Origin: Candidatus Saccharibacteria bacterium UBA1944
Lineage (GTDB): Bacteria; Patescibacteriota; Saccharimonadia; Saccharimonadales; Saccharimonadaceae
DNA length: 37,773 nucleotides
Direction of reading: 5' to 3'
Assembly (NCBI GenBank): GCA_002336935.1
Contig: DDEW01000008.1
Coordinates: 1-37,773, forward strand
The notes beneath the pieces are model-generated. The model was not told the DNA's origin. It saw only the letters and a list, made by a program, of their open reading frames with translations, and searched no databases. Numbering within the stretch: the first letter of the stretch is position 1; every line of letters starts with the position of its first letter. The position numbers and the translations under genes are program-made. Below are positions 1 to 7,502 of this stretch, one piece after another.

Positions 1-48
1 TCCGGTACCAAAGAAATATCCCTAGGTGATTCTAGGGATATTTCTTTG
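1..48. terminator. Terminator hairpin behind a truncated tRNA-like 3' end
   Basis: Positions 1-10 read TCCGGTACCA, which looks like the acceptor tail, discriminator and CCA of a tRNA whose body lies outside the window. A perfect 17-bp inverted repeat follows (9-25 with 32-48, 6-nt loop), then a T-rich stretch on the plus strand. This is the layout of a tRNA gene with its intrinsic terminator. The tRNA itself cannot be named from this fragment. Confidence 0.6.
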
Positions 49-168
49 TTTCTGCGCAGCAGAGCTTGAACCGTAGGGACGGCGAAGTGAGCAAAGGAAA
101 CGGGAGCTTGCTCACGTCCCTTTGTGAACGAAGGAGCGATACGCGATGTCCTACCTCCGGTACCAAAG
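1..168 (+). repeat. 13-bp direct repeat TCCGGTACCAAAG (1-13 and 156-168)
   Basis: The same 13-mer starts both non-coding units. Each copy runs straight into a hairpin whose stem contains CCCTAG/CTAGGG. The right copy is preceded by GTCCTACC, which resembles the T-stem 3' strand of a tRNA. It therefore looks like a duplicated tRNA 3' end, with 142 nt of GC-rich sequence between the copies. That spacer contains a nested hairpin (GTGAGCAA with TTGCTCAC, flanked by GGGAC with GTCCC). No integrase is visible. Confidence 0.5.
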
Positions 169-204
169 TAGAAATCCCTAGACTACCTAGGGATTTTTAC
201 TTTG
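164..204. terminator. Bidirectional terminator between the tRNA-like tail and the DUF4190-like gene
   Basis: An 18-bp stem (164-181 with 187-204, one G-U pair, 5-nt loop) has A-rich and T-rich flanks on both strands. It can end transcripts entering from the left and the minus-strand gene that stops at 213. Confidence 0.7.
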
Positions 205-212
205 AGGTAATT

Positions 213-833
213 TTAGTATTTTGACTTTGAGCTCACCTTGTCATCAGTGTAAGTAACCGATATACTCGCACCATCAGTAAATGAGTTACCGTAGTTACAG
301 GTTTCGGTTTTGCCATAGGATGACTCGGTAGCCACACAGTTTTCTGATGATTTACCTGTCGCAGTTTCTACTTGTGCCTTGCTCATGCCGGTAGTAACCT
401 TGCCATAGGCGGCAGCAGCATCCCATGAGCCAGTAGAGCTAGTTGACGTCGATGATGTGGTGTTTGCTTCGTCAATTGACTTGCGTACTTCAGGACTTGT
501 GACAAGCAGCACGGTAAAGAGCAGAATACCGAGACCAAACAGCAATCCGATAATACCCGTAACGAGACCGGCAATCCCCATGCCCTTACCTTGATTCTTT
601 TTGATAGAAAGAATACCGAGAACAAGTGCAGCAACGCCTAGTGGAATACTGAGGAACCAGAAGAACCCGGTGAGAAAGGCGAGAATGCCGGCAACCATTG
701 CGAGTACACCCAAAACTTGCGACTGACCAGGAGTACCAGGTACGGGCGGGACATTAGATGGGGGCATGACAGGCGGGTGCGGCGCAACCGGAGCTGGTGT
801 CGGTTCATTAACGGGTTGATTTGGATCTTGCAT
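213..833 (-). CDS. DUF4190-like membrane protein with a proline-rich N-terminus
   Basis: This is a 206-aa protein. Residues 1-35 are rich in Pro, Asn and Val. Two hydrophobic segments follow (about 41-78 and 85-113) with a short Lys/Gly-rich turn between them, the pattern of the DUF4190 family. The last 65 residues form a small domain with two Cys and the segment KVTTGMSKAQVETATG, which resembles the repeat of BLIP/SmpA-type small outer domains. It is probably an integral membrane protein exposing this C-terminal domain outside. The start is set by a strong AAGGAGGTG ribosome-binding site just upstream of the ATG at 833. The gene stands alone and ends at the 164-204 terminator. Function is unknown; the family assignment rests on pattern only. 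Confidence 0.7.
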   Translation of the reverse strand: MQDPNQPVNEPTPAPVAPHPPVMPPSNVPPVPGTPGQSQVLGVLAMVAGILAFLTGFFWFLSIPLGVAALVLGILSIKKNQGKGMGIAGLVTGIIGLLFGLGILLFTVLLVTSPEVRKSIDEANTTSSTSTSSTGSWDAAAAYGKVTTGMSKAQVETATGKSSENCVATESSYGKTETCNYGNSFTDGASISVTYTDDKVSSKSKY

Positions 834-916
834 AGCACCTCCTTAGCTATTCATTGGTGACCACATATATGTTGTCTTGCTTACATTTTACCGTAAGCTG
901 TAAAAAATACCTAGCC

Positions 917-1360
917 CTAATAGTCACGTATAAATGCTACTTTGTGGCTTGGGTCATGAGCAAATTTTACAATTGACCGACTCGCACGCGCTTCTTCTTT
1001 GGTTAGGCTTGCTGGGTTAACCCATGCCACTTCACGTGCATCTTTACCACAACGTGGTATATACGGCTCCGCAAGCGTGACATTCACACCAACCAACATC
1101 ATACAGCGATCATTCGGCTTGTCATATAGCGTCACGATATCGATGTAACTATGCGAGAATGCTCCATCGTAGTCGATTTCCTCCTTAAGCTCGCGAGCAA
1201 GCGCAGTAGCCACATCTTCGCCATGATCAATGCCACCGCCAGGAAGCTCCCACCAGTCACCGTTTTCTTTCACGCAAAGTACTTCATGTTTATCATTACG
1301 TATCACTGCCTTGAGCGATACACGATAGTAAGCGTCGGGATATTGACCATATTGAACCAT
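917..1360 (-). CDS. NUDIX hydrolase
   Basis: This is a 147-aa protein of the pyrophosphohydrolase superfamily that cleaves nucleoside diphosphates linked to another group. The NUDIX box runs from G42 to D63: GG-IDHGE, seven residues, then RELKEE. The catalytic REUxEE glutamates are intact, but the usual Gly after the last Glu is Asp (D63). The exact substrate cannot be told. A longer reading from TTG at 1396 is possible, but I prefer ATG at 1360. A TATACT -10 box (1368-1373, minus strand) sits only 7 nt before it, so a transcript from this box could not include the upstream codons. The gene is divergent from the HAD hydrolase. Confidence 0.85.
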   Translation of the reverse strand: MVQYGQYPDAYYRVSLKAVIRNDKHEVLCVKENGDWWELPGGGIDHGEDVATALARELKEEIDYDGAFSHSYIDIVTLYDKPNDRCMMLVGVNVTLAEPYIPRCGKDAREVAWVNPASLTKEEARASRSIVKFAHDPSHKVAFIRDY

Positions 1361-1439
1361 AAAGGCTAGTATACTGCCGTTGCCATCAGAAGACAATCAC
1401 GGTATACTATACGCATACTAACGGGTGGCTGGAGGTAGA

Positions 1440-2141
1440 ATGCGCTACGAGCTAAACCGTGCTCTCGTCCCCGAGTCAACCCGCGCGATTATCCTTGACT
1501 GGGATGACACTGTTGTCGGCACAATCGATGCTAAAATGCGCCAGCATCGGTATGTCGCAGAAAAACACTTTGGCATCACGCTAACTATTGAGCAAATGAA
1601 AGCAGAGTGGGGGAAACCACTTCACCAGCTCATTGAGTCATGGTATCAAATTCCGCCTGGTGACGAGAAGCGCTACGAAGAAGTACTCACAACAGTGTTA
1701 TCGTACAGTAGCCAGTTTCTCAAACAACCGTTTCCGCTTACCAAAGAAGCGATCGAAACGATGCGCGACCATGACTATCCTCTCGGCATTGTCACTGGTT
1801 CGCCGCGTAACGACATATATCACGATTTTGAAGTGATAGGTATGAGCGACAAGTACTTTAACTATTTTCAAGCAAGCGACGATAGCACCTACCACAAGCC
1901 TGACCCGCGTGTTTTTGATCCCACCAAAGACTGGCTCGAGAGTATTGGTGTCGCATCAAGTCAAGTCCTTTACATGGGCGATAGCCTCCGCGACTATAGG
2001 GCAGCATCGGGCGCCGGTTTTATGTTCCTTGGCGTAGAAACAGCTGTCGATGACCTGCCGGCATTTTATCAAGCAGGCGCGCTCAGTATCAGATCGCTTG
2101 GTGATATCATAAAGGCAAAGGGGGAATCATGGCAAAACTAG
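1440..2141 (+). CDS. HAD-superfamily hydrolase (phosphatase-like)
   Basis: This is a 233-aa haloacid-dehalogenase-fold hydrolase. Motif I is LDWDDT (D20 and D22 as nucleophile and acid/base), motif II is IVTGS, motif III includes the Lys of HKPDP, and motif IV is MGDSLRD. A helical cap follows motif I, as in phosphoglycolate-phosphatase-like HADs. The substrate is unknown. ATG at 1440 is the chosen start. GTG at 1425 is also in frame but lies upstream of the GGAGGT at 1431-1436, which sits close to the ATG. A TATACT box is at 1403-1408. The 3' end overlaps the next gene by 13 nt, so the two are probably translated together. Confidence 0.85.
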   Translation: MRYELNRALVPESTRAIILDWDDTVVGTIDAKMRQHRYVAEKHFGITLTIEQMKAEWGKPLHQLIESWYQIPPGDEKRYEEVLTTVLSYSSQFLKQPFPLTKEAIETMRDHDYPLGIVTGSPRNDIYHDFEVIGMSDKYFNYFQASDDSTYHKPDPRVFDPTKDWLESIGVASSQVLYMGDSLRDYRAASGAGFMFLGVETAVDDLPAFYQAGALSIRSLGDIIKAKGESWQN

Positions 2142-2605
2142 AACGACCATATTTTTACACAGCAATAGATTTGGACTATCTTCCGCTCGGGCTCTACGAC
2201 GATATGCGCCACATCACCGTGACGCCACCTGTCACAGAATTGTCCGAGGCACCAATTGATACAGTAGTAGCTACACTCCAAAAACGCGCACGCTCCATTG
2301 GCACAATTACTCTTGCCGTAGCCGATTTAGCATTTTTTGGTCCAGAGCAAACTATACCTGTTCGCACCATTGCTGACCCCTCGGGCCTACTCGCCCTTAC
2401 TCATCGCCGTATGCTCGCAGTACTCACAGAGCATGGCTATGCTATTGACTCCACCTACACTGGTGACAACTACCACCCCCATACAACGCTCGTCGCTAAT
2501 CAACCAACTCCCGAAGGTATTATTCATGTAGAATCACTTGTTGTCGCACGTTCCATCGCACCCGGCACCAAAGAAATCTACGCACAGATTCCGCTCCATA
2601 CTTAG
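2129..2605 (+). CDS. 2H phosphoesterase (LigT / 2'-5' RNA ligase-like)
   Basis: This is a 158-aa protein with the two signature motifs of the 2H phosphoesterase superfamily, HIT (H28-T30) and HTT (H118-T120), about 90 residues apart as expected for the two-lobed fold. Family members hydrolyse cyclic phosphodiesters or act on RNA ends. Here it is the second gene of a two-gene unit, overlapping the HAD hydrolase by 13 nt, which would fit a phosphate-ester clean-up role. That pairing is inference, and the substrate is unknown. Confidence 0.75.
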   Translation: MAKLERPYFYTAIDLDYLPLGLYDDMRHITVTPPVTELSEAPIDTVVATLQKRARSIGTITLAVADLAFFGPEQTIPVRTIADPSGLLALTHRRMLAVLTEHGYAIDSTYTGDNYHPHTTLVANQPTPEGIIHVESLVVARSIAPGTKEIYAQIPLHT

Positions 2606-2628
2606 CCATAGTTGCCTCGCACCGGTAG

Positions 2629-2657
2629 GTGACAACAAGTTCTCTATCTGCTATAGT
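2629..2657 (+). promoter_or_regulatory. Promoter of tRNA-Thr
   Basis: GTGACA (2629-2634), a 17-nt spacer and TATAGT (2652-2657) lie 12 nt ahead of the tRNA 5' end, which fits a sigma-70-type promoter. Confidence 0.65.
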
Positions 2658-2668
2658 GTCACTCAGTT

Positions 2669-2744
<76 letters not shown>

Positions 2745-2797
2745 TTTTATTTTGGCAATAATTTTCACTTACGCGCATGCTCGCCTATAATAGAGAT

Positions 2798-3292
2798 ATG
2801 GCTACATTTAGTTTTGATATTGAGAGCACCTACGATAAAGCAGAAATGAATAATGTTGAGCAGCTAGTGGTTCGTGAGATTGCTAATCGCTACGACTTTA
2901 AGGGAACACCCGCAGCAGTTGAGTGGCTCCCTGAAAAGAAGGGCTTTAAAGTTATTGGCAGCAATGAATGGCAAATTGATGCCATCGTTGACATGATCGG
3001 CAAGCAGCTTGCTAAGCGCAGCATGACCAGCAAAGTGCTCGACCTTAGCAGTAAAGTCAACGAAGCCAACATGCGCGCCTGGAAAGACGTGCCATTCAAA
3101 GATGGGCTAAAGCAAGATGACGCTAAAAAAATTACAAAATCACTCAAGGATACTCACCCAAAGGTAAAAACACAAATTCAAGGCGATACCGTGCGCGTAA
3201 CCAGCGCCAGCAAAGATGAGTTGCAATCTGTCATGCAAACACTCCGCGCGCAAGACTTTGATTTCCCGCTACTGTTTACGAATTATCGGTAA
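2798..3292 (+). CDS. yajQ: YajQ family nucleotide/c-di-GMP-binding protein
   Basis: This is a 164-aa protein of the YajQ (DUF520) family. It starts MATFSFDIES, contains the NRYDFKG segment and ends with PLLFTNYR, as family members do; the length is also typical. YajQ proteins have two RNP-like domains and have been reported to bind nucleotides or c-di-GMP; their cellular role varies. ATG 2798 is chosen over an upstream in-frame codon at 2777 because TATAAT (2786-2791) lies 6 nt before it, so the mRNA would begin at or next to the ATG. Codons are AT-leaning: about 10 of the first 30 end in G or C. Confidence 0.93.
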   Translation: MATFSFDIESTYDKAEMNNVEQLVVREIANRYDFKGTPAAVEWLPEKKGFKVIGSNEWQIDAIVDMIGKQLAKRSMTSKVLDLSSKVNEANMRAWKDVPFKDGLKQDDAKKITKSLKDTHPKVKTQIQGDTVRVTSASKDELQSVMQTLRAQDFDFPLLFTNYR

Positions 3293-3319
3293 TATTATGC
3301 CACACCAGTGTTTGACCTC

Positions 3320-3348
3320 TTGATATCACGATTAACTTCTGCTATAAT
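3320..3348 (+). promoter_or_regulatory. Promoter of rpmG
   Basis: TTGATA (3320-3325), a 17-nt spacer and TATAAT (3343-3348). It gives a leader of roughly 57 nt containing AAAGGA before the rpmG start, in contrast to the many leaderless-type promoters here. Confidence 0.75.
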
Positions 3349-3412
3349 TACTAATTGAATTTTGAGTAATACCTTCATCCGTAAAGAGGTGAGAGCATAA
3401 AGGAAAGCAGCT

Positions 3413-3622
3413 ATGGCTAAAAAGACGAACACTAAGCGTAAGATTATTGCACTCGTAAGTGAATTAACGGGTCATCGCACCTATGTCACACGCAAGAATA
3501 CGCAAAACACTCCAGACAAACTAGAGCTCATGAAATATGATCCAAAAGCTCGCAAACATGCTAAATACGTTGAAACCAAAAAGAGTCTTGGTCGTAACGA
3601 AGTAAAGCCTCGCAAGGGTTAA
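3413..3622 (+). CDS. rpmG: 50S ribosomal protein L33
   Basis: This is a 69-aa basic protein. The C-terminal part has the L33 signature KYDPKARKHAKYVETKK. The N-terminal KRKIIALVSELTGHRTYVT is a divergent version of the strand where zinc-type L33 carries CxxC; no Cys pair is present, so this is the Cys-less form. It sits in the large subunit near the E site. It lies far from secE, with which rpmG is often linked in other bacteria. Its stop is only 2 nt from the stop of the convergent gene at 3625, leaving no room for a terminator between them. Confidence 0.92.
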   Translation: MAKKTNTKRKIIALVSELTGHRTYVTRKNTQNTPDKLELMKYDPKARKHAKYVETKKSLGRNEVKPRKG

Positions 3623-3624
3623 GT

Positions 3625-4332
3625 TTACGTTTCCACTTTAGTGGGCGTAAATGCTACATCGATCGCTTCAGCGAGCCACAGCACATTGCTCAACATCTTT
3701 TCTAGTATCGCTTCGTCGGGGTATTGGCTTTCAATGTAAAGATAGATAGTATTTTCCTCAATCTCAATACTCGCGCCACGAAAATGTTGGGCAATGACAT
3801 TTGCTACATCTGGCGTCACAGTTTGCTCAATCATAATTGAGTCAGTAGCCCGGCCATAAATCGTGTAATCACTTAAAAACACGGCCGGGTAGGTTGCGTA
3901 CATGCCCAAATCAAGCGGATGCAATAGCTCAAATGATGCGCCGAACGCTTCGTCGCGATTGCGATGACCAATATACATGTGTGGTATCGTCATTTTTGTA
4001 CGCAAATCAACAGAACAAATCAACCAGTGGCATCGTTGCTGTTGGCGATTCCGTTTGGTAATAACGTCGTTGCGAAGCACAATAATCGCATCGTATCCCC
4101 TGAGCGAACCGATACAGTAGTGGTCATCAAGGTGAGTGGCGCTCACTGTATGCCCGCGCACGAGGCGATGCTCATCATCGCGCTGGCTTACATGACCAAA
4201 ATAAACAAATCCTGCTTTTTCGGCAAACTTCTGAATAATGCGTGCAGTAATGCGCGTTTTTATAATATGACGTGGTGTCATGTGGCGTAATGCGCGCTTC
4301 GCTTTCACCACCGCCCTCGTACGCCTGCTCAT
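3625..4332 (-). CDS. Unknown protein, last gene of the alpha-glucan operon
   Basis: This is a 235-aa protein I do not recognise. The N-terminus is very basic (about 30 residues rich in Arg/Lys). A mixed alpha/beta body follows, with a His/Asp-rich stretch near residues 45-75, and an acidic C-terminal third (residues 175-225) that reads like alternating strand and helix. There is no signal peptide or clear membrane segment. The ATG lies one base after the TAA of the GH15 gene, so it is almost certainly co-translated with the three upstream glycan enzymes. A role in the same alpha-glucan process is the simplest guess, based on context only. Confidence 0.75.
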   Translation of the reverse strand: MSRRTRAVVKAKRALRHMTPRHIIKTRITARIIQKFAEKAGFVYFGHVSQRDDEHRLVRGHTVSATHLDDHYCIGSLRGYDAIIVLRNDVITKRNRQQQRCHWLICSVDLRTKMTIPHMYIGHRNRDEAFGASFELLHPLDLGMYATYPAVFLSDYTIYGRATDSIMIEQTVTPDVANVIAQHFRGASIEIEENTIYLYIESQYPDEAILEKMLSNVLWLAEAIDVAFTPTKVET

Positions 4333-4333
4333 A

Positions 4334-6280
4334 TTATTTCTCCGTCACAGTATCAAGTAGCGTTGACACATATTCTGCTTGGCTCCAACTCAAAGGAGCT
4401 ACTGATACTTCCTCACGGGTGGTTGGATCAATTTGTTCGCACAGCACGCCGGTGTTCCAAGCATTATCCCTGACCCACTTGAGTATGCATTGTGCCCGAT
4501 CAACATTGTTAGTTTCTAAGTAATACTGCGCAAGCCAAAGCGAGGAAACGAACCACCAGTTGCCTTGTATGTCGTCATGCGAGCGACGATACGTATCGTT
4601 CTCGTAGCGCGGCATGCCCGGAGCATCTTCGTCATACCCAAATACACTCAGTGCGGTATGCACAGCGTTCGTTGTTTGCTCGCTTGTAACGGGGAATAGT
4701 CCGTACATAAACGCGCCAAATATGCTCGACATATCAATCGTGTCGTCGTGGCTAATCTCGCCCTCGGGTGAAGTAGTCAAGCCCTTGTAAAATGCTTTGC
4801 GTTCGTCGTTATAAAGAAGACGTTGTGCCGCTTCATGCAGATCATCTGCAGCCGCCCGCCACTTTACCGCATTGTCGCTGTCTTTGCGTATATCAGCTAA
4901 ATCAGCAGCGGCTAAAAGTGCTGCATGTGTAACTGCAGTGGTGTATGTGGTAGTCATATAGACTTCTTCCCACAAGTCATACGTCGCCTTTGGCAATCCA
5001 GTGTGTTTATCAACATAACTTGCCAAAAAGTTTGCCATTGGCATTACCATTGGCTCATAAAATTCCTTCAACATCACATCATCGCTCTGCATATGATAAA
5101 ACTGACTAAACACGAAGAGCACGAGGGCAGTTTCGTCTTGCTGAATCGGTGGAGCAACTTCACCGTGTGCATGAATATATGGGTGCCAACTACTGCCGAG
5201 CGCACCATCGGCACGATACTTGTGCATCAGGTAGCCCCCTGGCGCAAGCGCACGACGACAAAATTCGAAAAACCGATACGGTTCATCTTTGTAGCCCATT
5301 CGAATTAATGGCCACAGCACATACGCGCCATCGCGCGGCCAGCAATATGCATAGGCGTCTCGCCAATAATTCAGCATTGAGCTGTCGGTACTTGCGATTA
5401 CCGCGCCGCGCTTATCAATCTGCGACTTTATCAGCATTGCACTTTTTATAAAGGTGTCACGGTGTGCGGCATCAATCTTGTCAGCAATTACTTTTGCGGG
5501 TTTCAGCCATTCATGCCACCACTTAACGGTACGATCGAGCCGTTTGTGAACACCCTGAGTGGTGAGCTGCTTATGGATATAGAGTGCTTCACGGGTGGAG
5601 GTCCCACAGGCAATCCAATAGTGCAGGCGTGTCGAGCTATGGGGGGCAAGCTCTACTTTAAATCGCAAGGTAGAATCAACACGTCCATGTTCAACAGGGC
5701 ACATGCTCAGCTCGCCGTCATCCGCATCGCGATAGGTCCCCTCGCGACCCTCAATATCAAACAAGCCTACCGTATACTGGTCAAACCATGCGCCATCGTC
5801 GTATTGCCCCGATACAATAAATGCACGCCGACCTCTGTAATGAAGTACTGCGTTAGCATCTGGTAAATACTGTGCCGTATCGGTGTTACTCCGTGAGTCA
5901 CCAATAACAAACGCCTGATGAAAGAATATGCGCATATCTCGAGTACTCTCACGTAAATTGATAACATGCACGTTGCGCATGAAAGCGCTGAACTCCGCAT
6001 CAACTGTGTCATCGAACTCAATCATAACCCCAAGATCATGATTCTTAGCAATAATATGCCCAACTAAGGCTTCATGCGGGTAGCTAAAATCGAATTCCCA
6101 CGCATCTTCATCGAGCCAGCTTATAGTGCCATCAACCCATACCCCAACATGATGGCGAAGCGAATGCCCGGCAGCATGGTTTTCAAGCCCTACATACGGA
6201 AAATAGAAGTCGTGTACTTCACCAAATTTATTGATACCGACATGCAGTTCACCGTTACTCAGTACAATTGGCCTAGCCAC
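4334..6280 (-). CDS. GH15 glucoamylase-like glycoside hydrolase
   Basis: This is a 648-aa GH15-type enzyme that releases glucose from non-reducing ends of alpha-glucans or acts on related alpha-glucosides. An N-terminal beta-sandwich (start to about residue 260) precedes an (alpha/alpha)6 barrel. In the barrel, YCWPRDGAY, YDLWEEVY (general acid Glu) and PLSWSQAEY (base Glu) are the usual GH15 signatures. No signal peptide is seen, so it is probably cytoplasmic. An in-frame ATG exists at 6337, but GTG at 6280 is better placed: GGGAGG lies 5 nt before it, and it overlaps the GH57 stop by 8 nt, pointing to translational coupling. It is third in the GT-GH57-GH15-unknown operon. Confidence 0.9.
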   Translation of the reverse strand: MARPIVLSNGELHVGINKFGEVHDFYFPYVGLENHAAGHSLRHHVGVWVDGTISWLDEDAWEFDFSYPHEALVGHIIAKNHDLGVMIEFDDTVDAEFSAFMRNVHVINLRESTRDMRIFFHQAFVIGDSRSNTDTAQYLPDANAVLHYRGRRAFIVSGQYDDGAWFDQYTVGLFDIEGREGTYRDADDGELSMCPVEHGRVDSTLRFKVELAPHSSTRLHYWIACGTSTREALYIHKQLTTQGVHKRLDRTVKWWHEWLKPAKVIADKIDAAHRDTFIKSAMLIKSQIDKRGAVIASTDSSMLNYWRDAYAYCWPRDGAYVLWPLIRMGYKDEPYRFFEFCRRALAPGGYLMHKYRADGALGSSWHPYIHAHGEVAPPIQQDETALVLFVFSQFYHMQSDDVMLKEFYEPMVMPMANFLASYVDKHTGLPKATYDLWEEVYMTTTYTTAVTHAALLAAADLADIRKDSDNAVKWRAAADDLHEAAQRLLYNDERKAFYKGLTTSPEGEISHDDTIDMSSIFGAFMYGLFPVTSEQTTNAVHTALSVFGYDEDAPGMPRYENDTYRRSHDDIQGNWWFVSSLWLAQYYLETNNVDRAQCILKWVRDNAWNTGVLCEQIDPTTREEVSVAPLSWSQAEYVSTLLDTVTEK

Positions 6281-7502
6281 CAAGACCTCCCGTGCGGTGG
6301 TGCTCCATGATGCGATAGCGTACATCACGCAGCGCATTCATATAGTAGAGAAACGCATCGTACGGAGAGTCATAGGGACTAAAGTATGCATGAACATCGC
6401 CGTCCGTGAACCACTTAGTACACATATAGTAAGAATGGTCACTTGTTGTTAAACGACGCCAGTCGGCTATTAGCTCTGCATCATTCGTGCGTAGTACATC
6501 ATCTTCCAGCGCATACAAATGATGCATTGCTTCGTGCTGCATACTATTGCCTAACCATGCCGTCAAATCACGCTCGGTATCAGCCCAGGTAATAGTGTTA
6601 GGTGAACTCACACTATCAGCAGCTTCAAATGTATCACTTGCTTCGCTAATCGTATAGAAGGTATTGGCATTATTCGCTAACCATCTCTCAACAAAAGCTT
6701 CAAAGAAGTCAAAAATCCCCGTATCAGCCCACTGGTGCTCACCAAAAGTTTCGTAGTCCATAAACAGGTTAACGACTTCGCCATCATCGCCAAGCGCGCT
6801 ATTCACCCACTCGTCGTAGGTATCGGCATGCAAAGGGTATTGTTCCCATGCGCGGTTGCTAAAACGAAAGGCAAGGTCATCGCTTAAGCGATAGTTTTTC
6901 ATGAGCAACTTGATGGTATTGGTACCCGTAGGCTTATAAACATAATTAGGGCTGCGCCACCCGAGCACTGGGTCCCACCCTTCGGTGATGATACTCTTGA
7001 AGCCATAGTCGTCGGCCCACTTAGCTAACTCGTCGTTATAGGAAAGCTCTGTGTTGCGAAAGGCTTTGGTTTCAACACCAAATAATTCTCGAATTTTTTG
7101 CTTGTGCAAATCAACCTGGTGCTCAAATTCGCTACGACTATAGAAGAAAGCAAGTGAGTGGTAGTACGTTTCGCTGACGATTTCTACACGACCAGTGTTA
7201 ACAAGTTCTCTGAAGCTATCAAGCACATCAGGTGCCCATTGCTCAGCCTGCTCAATAAACGTACCGGTGATACTCAGGGATACTTTAAACTCAGGGTGCG
7301 AGTCAAGCATTTTCTTAAGAAGTGCGTTCATCGGGCGGTAAGATTTTTCAGCAACTTTTTCAAAAATAGCACGGTTGTTACGGTGAGGTTCACTGGTACT
7401 ACTAAAGTAGTCGTGGCTTTCTGCTGTATCAAATACTGTGTAGTCACGTACCCGCCATGGCTGGTGAACGTGGAGGTAAAGAACTATGCCGCGCCCGGTC
7501 AT
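6273..7502 (-). CDS. GH57 family glycoside hydrolase (alpha-amylase or branching-enzyme type)
   Basis: This is a 409-aa protein of family GH57. Region 1 is LHVHQPW (residues 10-16). The nucleophile motif FRNTELSYND places Glu152, and LFMDYETFGEH places the acid Asp249. It acts on alpha-1,4-glucans by a retaining mechanism; amylase versus transferase activity cannot be decided from sequence alone. ATG 7502 forms an ATGA overlap with the upstream glycosyltransferase stop and has AGGAGC before it. I therefore reject the 14-codon longer reading. Confidence 0.9.
   Translation of the reverse strand: MTGRGIVLYLHVHQPWRVRDYTVFDTAESHDYFSSTSEPHRNNRAIFEKVAEKSYRPMNALLKKMLDSHPEFKVSLSITGTFIEQAEQWAPDVLDSFRELVNTGRVEIVSETYYHSLAFFYSRSEFEHQVDLHKQKIRELFGVETKAFRNTELSYNDELAKWADDYGFKSIITEGWDPVLGWRSPNYVYKPTGTNTIKLLMKNYRLSDDLAFRFSNRAWEQYPLHADTYDEWVNSALGDDGEVVNLFMDYETFGEHQWADTGIFDFFEAFVERWLANNANTFYTISEASDTFEAADSVSSPNTITWADTERDLTAWLGNSMQHEAMHHLYALEDDVLRTNDAELIADWRRLTTSDHSYYMCTKWFTDGDVHAYFSPYDSPYDAFLYYMNALRDVRYRIMEHHRTGGLGG

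Noticed and set aside
70..165. A class II tRNA gene ending at position 165
   Set aside because: A 6-of-7 acceptor-like stem can be drawn, but no T-arm, D-arm or anticodon arm forms.
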